NCBI GenBank assembly: GCA_947179485.1
Contig: OX359248.1
Span: forward strand, 53,020,386 to 53,084,385
DNA from: Allacma fusca
Lineage: Eukaryota; Arthropoda; Collembola; Symphypleona; Sminthuridae
Length of the DNA stretch: 64,000 nt
Reading direction: 5' to 3'
Program-made: the position numbers and the translations under genes
In this document: in pieces, positions 11,601 to 26,600 of the stretch
Layout of the letters: the number at the start of each line of letters is the position of its first letter
How positions within the stretch are numbered: position 1 is the first letter of the stretch
The notes under the pieces: model-generated
What the model was told of the DNA's origin: nothing
Databases searched by the model: none
The model's input: the letters and a program-made list of their open reading frames with translations, nothing else

Positions 11601-14600
11601 AGGAGCGTAATAACTGGAGCTGACTTTAACCTGGAAATCGATTCACTCTTGGAAAAACACGACCGATTTCCATTAGGATAATGAAAAGGAGGAGGATGAA
11701 TGGATAAAAAGTAAAGTCAACTTTGAGGAATCTACACAAAATAGTACTCTGACTATGTAACAATGGGCATAATACACATTGCTTTTAATTCTTTACCATA
11801 TGCACGGTCTTTGTGAAATAGCATATAGAAAAACATGTATGTATAGGTGTATACACCCATATATGCACAATATATATCCAGGGGTATAAATGAAATAGTA
11901 TGCACTTATGTATCATCATATATCTACTGTATATGATATACATATACATCCATACAAGGAACTACGACATAGTAGATATACAATAGAATAACACTCCCTA
12001 CAATAACAAAGGCCACTCTGAGTATAATAACAAGTTCAAGTTGCAATTCCCACAGGATCATCTCACATTACAATCGAATTACAAATCCTATGAATATAAT
12101 CAAGTCTCTCCTAATCCCTTCCAACTGGAGTACATATGTTATGTGAAAGCTCCGAGCTCCGCATCAGTAACTCACCTACAAGTCTTGATTTTCGAAGTAA
12201 AGCACTGGCGAACATTCATTAATTTCAGGTTGTGATCCGAACCCACCAGGAGCTTGGGAGGACTCCCACCCAAGAACATCATCTCACGGACGGGCGTCTT
12301 AAACACTTGGATCTCTTGGATCACTACCGTTGAGACCAACTCTCGGCCAACGTTGACTACGGTCAGGACCTTCCCGTCGTCTACAAGTACAACAAACAAA
12401 AAGAAAACATTGGAATTAATTCAATCAGTTTAAATTAACGAAAACACAGAACCATCATCATTGAATTATATAGAGTACATATATTATCCTTAGAAATGGA
12501 GAGGGTATAATTTCCAGGACAAAAACAAAAGAATAATATCTTCCGGTTAATCTCCGACAAAACCTAAAGTGCATGAAAATACTGCTACCGTGCAGAAAAT
12601 ATGCAGGAAGATTCGTATTAACAACTAACATATAATTAATTACATATATGCCCATAGGCACCAGTTCCTATGTCCATGCATGCCTAGGTCAGAGGACACA
12701 ACCCCATAATAATACAAGATTATTACCCTCAAACCAAGCTCCCCCACATACCACGGAACCCGGGTATTCCCAAAACGGAAGCCCACCACACAGAACCACA
12801 CACACAAATGAGCATTCCCACCATAAGCCTATCAGTGAAAGTTAGTGGAGGAGAGGACAGCGGGAAGAGAGTGAAAGAGAGAGAGAGAGAGAAAGTTGAT
12901 GTAATTTTCTCTTGTAGCAATCCAAACTCAACAAATACACATTCTTTCTCTTTCTCTCGTAACTTTATCTTGTGAGAAAACTCACAACTTTCCGCTCCCC
13001 ATTACATACCCCATAGAGTACATGCACATACATATCGACTCCTACAGTGGGCTCCAGCTAAAACATCAGCCCTAAAAGACGGAAAATATTTCTCTTACCA
13101 TAGTACTACATGTTTACATTGAGAAAAAATAACCTTGTCGTAAACGGGAAATAGTTCAGATATCTTTTTCCCTATGGAGAAAATTCTACTCTTAGAAGGC
13201 AGTCCCTTATAGTGGCAGTCCACTGTACTTGGACTCACTTACTCGTTATAACTTTTATAGTGGAAGGGTATACACAAAGAGAAAAAGGAGACGCTGCTTT
13301 TGCTCTCTCCTTCCTTCACTAATGCTTGTGAAGATACACATGTAATTTCACATGTATGTAGACAGTAGTCACTTCTCTCATTCCTTTGCAGTTTGCTCTC
13401 AACTCAACTTAAAGTAGTTTAATAGAAAAACCATCAGAAGGAGAAGAAAGAAGGTTTCATTACAGTTTCGCTAAAGCACTGTCATAGATTACTTCCTTCC
13501 TCACTTCATTGTGGGTACCTGCAGGGGTGGTTTAGGTGTATCTATCCACGACTACCCACCCGTTTAATACATACAAGCAAGCACGTCCCCACACTCAGAG
13601 CATGGAAATACATGCAGAGTTATAAATGGACTCTTATAGTGACTCTGCCAATGTACCTACATAATTTTGCACATTTACTAGAAAGATATGTACTGTACGT
13701 AGAATTCTGGAGAAAATGTTTCAAGCATGATATGCACGTACATATGTAAATACATGCATATCTTAACAAACCCCATCTTAATGAATACTGTAAATGCTCC
13801 TTAGAAGTAAGGTAGTAGTAGTAGTAGTAGTAGTATACGGAGGTCCATTTGTTTGAAGATATAGGTCTATGTTAAAAGCCTGTCAGAAAAGGTACCCCTA
13901 CCCTACAATTTCCTTTGACGGCCATTCCATAAACTAACATGAAATTGGCTCACACCGTGAAGTCAGTTTAATTAATTATGCGTATAGCTTTTTCTAAATC
14001 CTAATAACTTAGTTAACTAAATGTCACAACGTATGTACATAGTACGTGTGATACGCGACTACAAACACACGTGGTTATTCCCTTTCCCCTCCCTTTTTCC
14101 TGTCAAGCTTGAACAATGTCCCAAACAAGAGTAATATTTATGAGTTGTATTTGTTATACATGCAGGGCAATAAATTCTGGACAAACTTTTGAATGGAAAC
14201 ATCCTATTTGGGACAACTGGCAGATACAAAACCAGATGCAGAGTCATAGCTATCAAAGTATAAAATGTTTCCTTAAAGTGTGTACCTACAACGTCAAATA
14301 CGTAAATACTGCAAAAACGTTAGATCACTCCAAAATGCATGCACACCTTGAGTGAGCATACATAGGGCCTACTGAACTTTTATACGGAAAGATACCTTGA
14401 AATACATACCTCTTGTGGATACATTTAAATAGTGCACATCAAACTACAAAACCCATTTCAAGCGCACCCAACTTGTTTACATCACCTACATTTCTACATG
14501 TGCTGTGAGGCGAGTCATTTGTAACTAAACATGGATAGCTCCCCAAATGTACGACGCTGTCGGTTCCTAGACTACAAAGAAGGAATTCAAAGAAGAAGTG

Positions 14601-17600
14601 TCTATCATACGCGGTCGATACCCAGGGAAAAATTCCTACATTGCTCTCAAAATAATACATGTACCTACCTATGTAATACATATTTGGGACATGCTCGATC
14701 CGATCAAGTGCCCGGCCGAAATCCTCCGTAGATACCTACACATAGATACGTATATGGAAAGTACCCATCCTTAAGTGTCTAGACATGAAGACGGATACTA
14801 TTTTTGCGAAGGAGGAGAAAAAGAAGAAGCGATGCTGTCAAAAAGGAATATCGTGAAAGAGGAGATGAGAGAGAGAGAGAGAGAGAGAAAGTAAACGTCC
14901 ACACATACCCGTGCCCAGGAAGAGTACATCATACGCTTGACCATCCGGAGTGGTGGCATTTGTATGAACTGCAATTGTGGTGAGACGATGTGTCTGAGTT
15001 GCCCGTGTTAGAACGGGTCGATTCAGAAGTGGCTGAACCGGCTCATCCATGAGTGTATGACTCCCGACAAAGATGTAGTACTGATCCGGAAGTGTGGTCG
15101 AATCATTTACACAGAGACCTGGCCTAGGTTCGGGAACCTATATTCAAAGGAAAAACAAAAAAAAACCACAATTAAATTCCATTCACCTTTCTTTCCCAAC
15201 TCTCCTGTATTCGCTAATTAAAATCTTATAACCTCTAACCAGCACAATTTCAAAAACCGAAAATTTAAGCCCGCAGGCAAAGCTTGACTCAGGTTTCATA
15301 ACTTCACAAAATATAATTATTACACTCACACTGCACACAGAATCAATTTAGCTGTTCCCATAATTTATAACTTCATTTCCATAGATGGGGTGTCGTTAGA
15401 TTTAAACTTATCTAAAATGATACCTACATGTATACCAAGAGTATGCATACAAAATTCGAATGTAATAAAATAAGAATGTCATTTCAAGAATTAATTCCCC
15501 CAATTCCTTTCCAGCTGGACCAGCATCCTCATTGGGAGTCTAAAAGAGGAGAGGAATAGAGGGATTGGGAGGACAGGGGAAGTGAGTGGAAAAGGAAAAT
15601 ACATGGAAAGGAAAATAAATAACACGAAAGATGAAGATGCCGTTAAAATTAATTACACGACACCACAATGGACGACCGGGAGCTACGTTTCCCTTTACAA
15701 ATGAGAATAACATGAGGAGAGAGAGAGAGAGTGAGAGAGAGCGAGAAAGAGGGAAGGGGGGAAAGAAAACTCCATAACTGTAAACATAGGGAAAGCTGTT
15801 TGAAAGTGTATGAGAGGTTGAAATTAATACGAAAGCTCTGTTCAACTCTCTCTCATGCATTGAGTTAGTCTAGGAGGATGAAGACATATAAGTATACATA
15901 TGTATGTAGGGAAACTGTAATGGAGAAGATCTTGTGAGAAAATAAGGAAGGTGTGAGAGACACGGAGGAACGGAGTAAGGAGAGTGAGAGGGCAAAAGGA
16001 GTAGGAGGAGGAACACCCTGCAAGTGAAAGGTAAACTTCAATTTTAATTAAGAGAAATAGCAAGAACAGAGATCACTCCCATTACTTTTCGCTTGGCTAC
16101 CACTTGAGTCAACTTTAAGCAACCCAAAACTATAAACCAAATGTATCACTTCTCTTCAGTTACTTACCTTTCACTTCCAAAAACCCTCCCCATAGAAAAA
16201 CAGGAAACGTACATACCAACACGCCACCAAAAACATCTCCATCCTCCTCCCAAAGCTTTGCTTTGTGCACATGTTCATATCAATACATCTACCCCTACAA
16301 ATGTTTCCATGCAGATACCATTACTGGGACATAACCTATATCTACACACTCATTATGTTTCAGTTCAGGATGAGTTTGCTCACTCAAGTGAAGCTCTGGT
16401 CTTGATGAGGAAACGGCACGTATGTATGTACATAGCTCTATGCTACGCATATCCATATGTTCATAATACAAAATAATGGCAGAGTTGAGCAGTGACGAGA
16501 TAAGATTTCTCAAATGACGTATACTACATAAGTACGGATATCTTCACAAATTCTACTAGTCTCTTCCAGGCAAGATATATATAGATAATTATAAGTATAC
16601 CAAATCTAATATGGTATCTTTTAGGCCAGTAATATTTAGATACGCATTTCAAATCTAATGGTATCTTCCAGAGTGCAATCCCTTCTTCCCCAGTTACCTT
16701 CTCAGAGGAGGGATCAAGGAAGTAAACTGACTTTTACTTAAGATTTGTGTACTCTCCTCACTCCGGGATTAATGTAAGTTATTGGAGGACTACAGAAAAC
16801 AATCTGTATGTACGGAATCTTCCAAGGAGGCTTTAATACTTACTTATACCATGTGCCAGATTTATTTCTTATTGTTAGTGAGAATAAGGTGAATGGATTT
16901 CTCCGGATAGTGAAGACAGGGCGTGATTGTATCAGTACACTCTAAATTCGGGGCAAGCTGAGATTCTCAAACTTCCACAAATCCATTACAAGGGAATTAG
17001 TGAAAGGGAGGAAGGGAAGGACAAGATACGGGAGGTTGAGTCTACTATACACATACGTACATATGTACATAAGTCTAACTTTGCTTATAAAGATGTATAC
17101 ATGTACCTAGACGTTGAATTTATATTTCAAAACACGAAGTGTGTGCAGTCAAGAAGATAACTTTACGCACTCCAGAAGAAACCCCCTGTCTACTACACAT
17201 AAATGTACATAAAATACATACTTATAAATAAGGCTGGAAGGTACAAAAGAAGAAAGTTTGTGTGTCATTGAATTCTCGTCGTACCTTTTCCGGAGAAACA
17301 GGAAGCCAATGCATATTGGCATTCTGCTGAGCTTTGAATCGACCGTCGAATACGTCCAGAATATCCCTCATCTTAAATGCACACACCGCTGAGCCCGTGA
17401 TACTGTTGGTTCCTGTGGTGAAGACACCGTAGACGACTTCTGAACCCAACTGGGACGTAGGCAGGAGGACAGACGTGGATTCTATCATCAAAAGTCACTT
17501 TCTCTTTCAACTCTTCCTTCAGCAAGTCAAGTATCATGTCATTACATATATCACCCAAAATGATACACAAACACATACTTATGCACGTATAAATAATATA

Positions 17601-20600
17601 TAATTATAATACCAACTGATCCGGCACATAACAGAACATCTATATACATCCCTAGAACCCTACTCACAATACACATTCTCACAGGTTAAGAAACCAAACT
17701 ACACACTTTAAAAACCTACAAGCTTTTGGTCCACACTGAAAAAGTGCTTGGTGGAAAAAATCAAATGTAACACCTACCTGTATTAAAATGTAAATACCAA
17801 ATTTTCCATCTTGCAATAAAAATGTTTTTTACACCTGTCCAATTTCATTTCAAATTTTCCTTTTGGCTTCTTACACCGCGATATCGGTGTATCCCCCAAT
17901 GTATAGTATTAACTTCTATGCTACGTTTTTCTCCAGAACAGTGTCTCTTTCTCTCTCTCTCTTTCTTAGTCCACATTTGCTTTGTGGATGTTGTCAAAGT
18001 CCAAGCAAGTATTTCCCCAAGTTAAGTATACATATGTATTTGCACGTGTCAAATGTCTAAGTAACTATTAATAACAGCCATAGCTTTGCCATATGACTGG
18101 TTCCAGGAAACATAATTATATAGCTTCTTCTCCTGCTGTGGCTGTTCTTTCGCGATAATATGATGAGCCCAGGAGCCCCTGGCTATTGTCAGCATTAAGT
18201 CCCTTCACTATATAACAATACTCGTCGGGGCAACACTCACACAATGGCAGGACTCACTTCAAATTATAATCTACTTTCCTCCTGCTCTTTACTAATTCTT
18301 GAAGACCTATGTAGCTTCGCCAATAGAGTACCAATGTCACCCGTTCCAACTTGTCCTAATACATATTTCCTTATAATTATTACACGTAGATACTTACATA
18401 TAAATATACATAGATAGCCACCTACCACAGACAGACTTATTACATACTTCCCTAAGCCATAGAATTTTTCAGCAGAGACCGTATATATAATGTATACGGT
18501 ATAGATATACCTATGTTTCTATCTGATATGTACATTTCATGTAAAAAGACACTTCCAGTAAATAAATTCATTCTCAATTCTTGTCTATTTCAAAAAAAAA
18601 AAAAAGCCCCTACACAACAAACGGATTTCACATTGAAAATCCAACAGTAGCTGAAAATCTCATTTGGTCTTGGGCATACAAATGCATTGGTACATTTGCT
18701 GTGTGTACTTCTATTCTATTATGGCCTTCTATTTATTCTGTTTACGTGGTGAGCCGTCATATGTACATTCTTACTATACTACCTATTTCTATGTTTTTTA
18801 TACATGCTCCTCCGCTACATGATGTTTACAATGTGCTACTACTGTGTATACTGTGTGTTTACAATAGGTTAATATGAGACTGTGTGGTTAGTGGTTACTA
18901 TCAGTAGATACTTATGTTATAACGAAAGGAAAAACTCTAAGCTTTTCCAGTCGGGGCAGACCCGTTGCTATATTTGCTACAAGGGTTGCTTTTATGTCAG
19001 GAATGATTACTGATGAATTGGTATGGTTTGCTTGAACTTACAAACAACTTATTAGCTATTATTGTGACCTCATGGATGGCGGATCAAAAGAGACAGAAAT
19101 GGAGAGAAAGAGAGATAGACAGACAGAATTGCAACCGGAGAAAAAAAAAGAAGTCAAGTGCTATAGTACAAGGTACTAAAGTAAATACATATATATCTAT
19201 AGATAGCATATGTATACATCTGTATGTGTTTGTATCAAAAACGGGTGTATATATACTACTGTGGGCACACATTGAAGAGACTCTACGTACGGATTTCATC
19301 GAAGGCGAAAGGGAACTCCCCGGGGATAGAGCAGTTGAGACGAGCTTTGAAAAAAGTTGTCCATCGATGTCTCGAGCCACCTCGAGGAAAACCTCTGTCA
19401 CCTTTACAAACTCGACCCACTCGACTGTACACGGCCTGTAGGAAGAAGAATAACCAATATAAAACATAGTTGTACAAAATCATAGCTTCAATATTATTAT
19501 TATTATTATTATTATATACAGTTACACATCCCAACACCAGGTTGACTGCGGCTTTTATGATCTCTGTCATATATAAATCATAATGTATAAAGATACGTCA
19601 AAACCTACACTCATTCATACAGACGTACATATATAGATACAACCCTGCTATTCTTTCGCATAGAAAAGAAAAATCTCATGAAAGTCCAGTCTTTTGAAGA
19701 CACGAGGTGCATAACCTGTTCAAGTGTATACTGTGCCCTCTTGCTGAACTAGCAACCCTATAGCTTATAACGTGAAAAAAATGGAATGTCGAAGTAGCAA
19801 AACATCAAACACGAAATACATAGAATAATTCAACAGCACAAATGCGTACATTTTTGAATCTTCAAACTTTCCCCAAATTCAGCTTTGGATTTAAGACTCA
19901 TTTACATTTCCAATTTATACCCGACAATATTTATTATTGCTGGTGCTAAAAATACTTGAAGGGTAAGAATTTTGCTTCTCCTCCGACCATGTTTATTTAT
20001 GTATTTAAGTATAGATACTTAAAATTTATCAGTTTGAACCTATTAATAATTTTGCTTCATTAAAACTTAAAAAATTTCCTCCGACCGTACTTATTTTTAG
20101 AATGCAAACGGAATGCTCGTGTGTATAGTGTTCCAGTGCAATAGCCCAGCACAAGAGCCTACAAACACGTGTTACATAAAATCATAGGAAGTCCGACATT
20201 AACTTAAAAAACGTCGAAAAAAAAACAAATGCTTCATTTAGAATACCTAATATATTCTAAATCGTAAAAATATTTGAGAACTCTACAAGTATCCACACAC
20301 AAATTATTCAGGGATGTATGGACACTGACACAACGTACAAACAGTTAAATTTTCCCTGACGTACATATGCAATTACTCCTGTCACTTCCAGTTTTGTCCC
20401 TGATGATGACAGACTGTTCGCTGTCGAATAAAGACAACAACAAAAAATACTTTAATGCTTGCAAAATTACTTTCCATGTAATCCAATGAAATGGATTCCA
20501 ACATTATTCCTCATTCTTGTTAACAAAAACAGTGTCTCCTCTCTGTAAACAGTCAATTATAAAGGACTGAAAAGGAGTCCAATTTGAAGAGCATAGTCGC

Positions 20601-23600
20601 ACGCTATAATAAAAATAAAATCTACGGATAAAAATTACAATTGTGGTGAGCGAGAACCTTTCCTAGTATTTTTACTCTCACAGAGATATTTTCAATTAGA
20701 AAGGGTTAGCGGATTATTACAGCGTGCTTTCTTTCTACAGGCTCCTACAGGAGGAGAAAAATAAACATTCCAGGGCACGAAACTGCCTTCAAATATTACC
20801 AATAGAGACAGCACTCTGAAAAAGGTATCTCTTACTGTATGTTAAAAAATCCGTAAACTCTGCTATAAAAAAGGTTAAAAATTAACACTATGGTAAACTG
20901 GAATGTGTCAAACATTTTTGCTCCTATTAGAGACAATGCTCTCAAGAGCAGGTAGAGGGTCTCTCGTAAAAAATAATAAATACAATTTATGTGTATGCCC
21001 TTATGAAGAGAAAAATTAACATTGTAATAAACGAGAACATGTGCTAATCTTGTCTCTGTAGACAAAATGCTAAAACAAGGGGGACTCTGGTCTCTATAAT
21101 AAGCCAGTGAGAGTATACGCATACAAACATATCCATACAAACATACATTGTACGCAAAAATTACCAATTTTCACTATCAGTCGAAGGTGTGGTAATAAAA
21201 ATACTATAGGCTCAAACTATTATACAAACGTATGTGTACATGTGTAGTTAGATATATTTACATGTTCATACAACGCTGACTATAGGAACCACAATATAAT
21301 AAATACATAAGAAAACCTGCATATAAGTACGGGACCTCCTTCACAATACCGTTGAGTGACTTTGTCCTCACTCGTTCTCACTCTCTCACCCATCTCATAA
21401 ATCTTTATTTACTGGTGGTGAGAAAAGAAATAACCCCTCTTATCATCATCATCATCTGATGATCAAGTCGTATAAGCTGCCAAAACCACAGTCTAACTAC
21501 TTGCATGAGCTACACATCATTTTCACACACACACACACATGCACACACATACACACGCCTCAATTCAAATTCCCATCATCAGGATCAGCCTGGCAGTGAA
21601 CCATAATATCATGGAAATGTGAAAGCTCTTGAATCTCCTGGAAATTGATTTTTTTTTAAGACGCCCTCACCTTCCCACAATTTGTGTACTCTTCACTCGT
21701 TTCTCGAAAGTAGAAAAACACGAAGTCTTCGTATTGCATGGAATTGACAAAATTGGGAGCTGTAGAATATTAAATTCGTTTAGAAACAAATTTATTTCCC
21801 GTTTGTTGCGGAGGTGGTAGCCCATAGGTTTTGGATTTGTGGTAGAGGGAAGAGACGAACAAGGTTCGTAGAGCCACATCATCAGCATCATCATCATCAT
21901 CAGGAGCAGTAGTAGCAGCAGCAGGAACAACATCATCATCAGAGTCCCAAAGATTTTTGGAGTTTAAAAGAAACACACACAAGAGAAACCATCATTAGAA
22001 ATTCCATTTGATGCTAGGAGACAGTTTAATCCTTATTATGAGGACTGGAACAATTTTAATTTCCACTCCCAGCGTGACTTCCCTCTCCCTCCCTCCTCTC
22101 TCCGCACATATCCACTGTGGAACGAAGGAGGGAATCAGCCCAACATTTGCTTTTAAATTACTTTCATCTACACAGCACAGAATCTCGACTTAGGGAACTT
22201 AGCATGTAAAACTTGCCACGGTGTAAAACTTTCCAACTGCCGCCATACATACATACCTACACCTATCTGTACATACATAGGAACCAAGTACAAGGTATGT
22301 ATGCATGTAGTTACGTAATTACTATATGCCAAGTACCTCTTCAATATAACAGGACTTACAGTGTAGCCCCTGTATACGGGCATCTCTTTAGAATGAACAA
22401 AATTTCCCTATCTTAAGCTCTTACGGGGAGAAAAACTGTCCAAATATTTTGGATCCTTTATAGAAAACATTTGTATAAAAGGACTTCTTATTATCGATGG
22501 AGTCAATGTACGTACTGTAAGAACAACTGAATTCTTTTTAGAAATAGAATTATTAAAATTCAAAGTAAAGGAGAATGTATCCAAACATTCCTGTCCTTAG
22601 AGAGACGTCAATGCTTTCATACAGAGGACTTTCACAGTGAGAGCCCACTGTACGTATAATAAGTACATTGTACCCAAAAAGTCAGGCCTATTTAAATTCT
22701 GCAGAGCGGTTCCGGAGCCTTTTGCATGTTCCGTCCTGCACGTACTTATGTATACGTATGTACATATAGAAGTACACACCGTAAAGGGCAAGTTCATGTT
22801 GATAGGTTACTTCGTTCATCTATTCCACACTTATATCAAGTGGGGGGGGGGTTGAAGTAGTCCAACATTATTATTTTAATACTAGCATTAATAGGGGCGT
22901 ATACAAATAAAGTTGAATATACGCATTTCTATGTATGTATGTACATGAGGTCTACAGGGAAATTAAAACGCTCTGGACAAGAAGTCTCTGCATGAACAAC
23001 AATATTAGTAATTCTCCTTCCTATAAGACTTAAGTTTCCAAACTTACTGTCTCAAAAAACCATCTGAGGAGAAATATGATTCTACTGTAAAGGGACCATG
23101 TCCATTCCTTAAATACTCCCAACCCCTAACCGAAAAATATTATCAGGTATGATACACGAACTGTTTCTTTTTTAAAAGAATGCTCACGTTGAAAACTTTT
23201 AAACTCATTGAGTCCCTTCGGAATTTAAAAAACCCCTTGGGGTACTAATAATATTTATTTCAAAATCTCTAAAAGAGGATCCACGTCCTTTCTAACCAAT
23301 TACATTTAAAGATCTTTGAGAGCCATAGCATCTCCAGCATGTGCCTTTCCTCCCAGCATGGAGCTATGTATTTGTGGACGCTCCCTATTTAGCTCACACT
23401 CATCAGAGTAGTAGAAGTCAGGGGAATGTATTTATTTAAATGCACCCCGGGATAAGTTCCTCTATACTGAATCTTAGCACCGTCTGTGGATGTAATTATA
23501 AGTAGATGTATACTTATATTCTTCTATACAAGAGGACACAGGGAGAGCGGAAATGTATGACGATGGCTGGTTTCTAGCTGGGTTGATAAAGTTTAATATT

Positions 23601-26600
23601 CACACGCTGTAAAGCTGCCGGCTCATTCCCTCCTAAATATATTATATATTGTGATGATAAGGAAAAGTTGTGTGTGGAAAATCCAGGACTCATTACCGTT
23701 GAGATACTTGAGATCATACTGGGGTGTCCTCAACGAGTCCCAACGGTGAATAAGCGGATCAACCTCCGCGAAGTCAGCCACGGTCCCCGCATACACTTCA
23801 GAATCTACAACAAGCAAGAAGAGAAACCCGTCAAATCAAAGCGTATCACAACAACCATAATCCCTCTCAACCTTTCTCATATTATGACTTCATCTTCTTA
23901 CATACATATATATGAACATACATAATTAGATATATATAAGTAAATAGTGGAAAAAACTTCACATGCCTACCCTCAGCCCCTCTTTTACCATATAAATAAG
24001 TCTGCTCATACCAGCATGGAGCATGGTTTGAGGAGAAACAAATATTACTCTCATATTGCAATTCTCATTTCATATATCTAAATCTACACACACACACACA
24101 CACACAAACTCACACACGCACACACATATACCGGTATACAGTGTACTCTGTCTATAATGGCGTTCCCAAAGGAAAGCAACATTTGTCTCAAACAGTATTA
24201 TCCTTATTGTGTTCTTCCAAGGGCAAAAGTAAACGCAACAAACATATTTAACCCCTAATTCAAGACAATGTATCCAAATAGTTTTGCTGTTCCTCGTCAT
24301 ATGGGGGTCTATTATAACCAGAGTACACTGCATGAGGCTCCGGGTTGCAAAGCCCATCATCATCATCATCATCATCATCGTCATCACAACCAGGATACCC
24401 CAAGATCTGCTAAACTACAAACAACTCAAAAAGGAATGGAGTTGATGAAACGTTTTTTATCAAGTACTACTCCCATATTCATCATTATGAACTCCCCGCA
24501 TACACATATCTACTAGTAAAAACTATATACATGCAGACTAACTACACATAGGCATGTCTTCAGATAGGTAAAATACAATGTACACTTGCTATACGAGCAC
24601 TCCTAAAAGGAGCAATCATTAGACTCTGAAAATAGTACTTACAAATCCTCCTCTTGTCAGAAGGGAAAATCAGAGGAATATGTAAGTCCTAAAATACTTT
24701 TGCTTCAAGAGACAAAGTGCATCTTGACATCTTACACTGATGTCTCTTAAGGCTAGAGCTCACTGAATAGGGACGTGATTATATGTAGATATGTACCTAT
24801 ATGCAGGTAAAGTCCTACATGAATCTCTACGAAATCTACAACAGTATTGTAGATGATCCTGCGAAATAAAAGAGAAAAAGTTTGTAGAAGAGCGTAACCT
24901 TCAGGAACAAAAAACGACATGAACAAACCTCACAAGTGTTTTTCAATCTGGAGAAAAAATAATACATACTACGGATAGATATAGGACATAGAAATATGTA
25001 ACTAAGTAGCTGTGATAGTACAGATATGTATGTAACTCGGTTTGAAAAAAATAGGAGGACTGAGGAATTAGGAAAATCCTCCATTTTTCCTGGCTCATCT
25101 TCGACCATGGCGTTATATGGCTATATTAACTTTCCTCAATCATCATTTTACCAGCTGGATGATCCGACACAAGAAATAAAACAAGAACGAAAACCATCTG
25201 AGCACCACATTATTTCCCGGTGGTGGTTTCCTTTTTTTATTTTGTAAGTACATAAATATATGAATGTACATATCTATAGGTATACAAACGTATGAGTACA
25301 TATTGTACGTACATATATTGTATTATGAGGATCCACCTCAGGCCCCTCACCACACACTTGAACATTTTCCTTTCGAGGGAACATGTACCATGAAAAATCG
25401 TTTCGTCATCATAAATATACGGAAATATAAAATATATGTATTTTTATATGGGCAGATACATCCAGGATACGATACAACGTCGTCTGATCCAAGCAAAACT
25501 GTTAAGAGGGAAAACTGAACGCATCAAAGTATCAGTCCGAGCAAATTGGATTTTCTTCAAAATTGTTAGGGAGCTAAAACGCAGCTCTACATGCACACAC
25601 AACCGTTCAAAAATTAATATGAACGTCCACGAATACCCTACCCGTAAGAATTGGAACCAAAATCTATGAAACTGCGTTAAAAACCATAAATACATACAGA
25701 GTTGATATCTAAGACACCCAATAAAGGACTGTAAACCTCTGAGGGAATCAAACCAAGTGAACTCAAAACTGTTCAGAAGTAAAAAAAAAAAAAAAAAAAA
25801 AAAGAGAGTATATGTTCCTAGAAGTGTAGTCAAAGGCAGAAACAAAAAATAATTTTCGAAACCCGATAGTACTAAAAAACGTATATAATAAACTGTTGTG
25901 AGATGCAAACTAAAATTAAATAGACATTTTAAACACAAACTTAGGTCTTTTCCAAGAATCTACTAAGAATGGAAATTTAAATCATACGCTCACTCTAAAT
26001 ACCACTATAAATATCAATCTGCAAAACCGTAGAGGGAAAATTGCCCAAGCTCATTTTTTAATAGTATTTCCCTAGTATTAATTTAATTGAGTTTCATAAC
26101 GATGTTGCTGAGAGATGCTCAATTAAACTACTCGACAATACTGTAGACCTCCTTCTTAACAATGTTACAAGGATTTTCTGAAACAACTTACAAAAAATAT
26201 CCCAGAAGAAAACTCTCAACTTTCTACATTTTAACAATGTTCCATAAATTCACTTTTACTGTAACTTTTCGTGTAAATCTTACCTTTGATTGGTTCTTAG
26301 TAATTTATCGCATACTCAATTTTCCTTCGTAAGAATTGTCAACACACTTATTTTGCCTTCAACTTGGAAGAGACTGACTTTAGCTCTTAGCTCTTTAACA
26401 ATTTTAGAAAAATATAAGCATTTCCCCTTGCTCCTTAGCCGTCACACTGTATAGTATGTATGTACATATGAAGGAAAACCAAGGTCCATGAAATCCCGTC
26501 CTTACACAATATAAGTAAACACTTTCACATGTACTACACACACCATGTTATATCCAATATTTGATAATGTTTCTGAGACCATATGCATTCAAGTATCAAG

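Larger units (their letters stand above)
19436..21670 (-). other. Semaphorin intron
   Basis: 2.2 kb. ATT repeat 19491-19515, retroelement-like end 20398-20436, MITE-like fragments 20740-21100, CA repeat 21523-21560. No exon recognised. Confidence 0.85.

Noticed and set aside
20832-21167. Minus frame with YFLRET, resembling the semaphorin FFFFRET segment
   Set aside because: No flanking PNFV or NCGK, no fitting splice sites, and it overlaps a MITE fragment. The true exon is 21671-21759.
25444-25938. 164-codon minus ORF, the longest in the window
   Set aside because: Crosses the 23-A run as poly-Phe, has no family match and low-complexity aromatic composition; lies in an intron.
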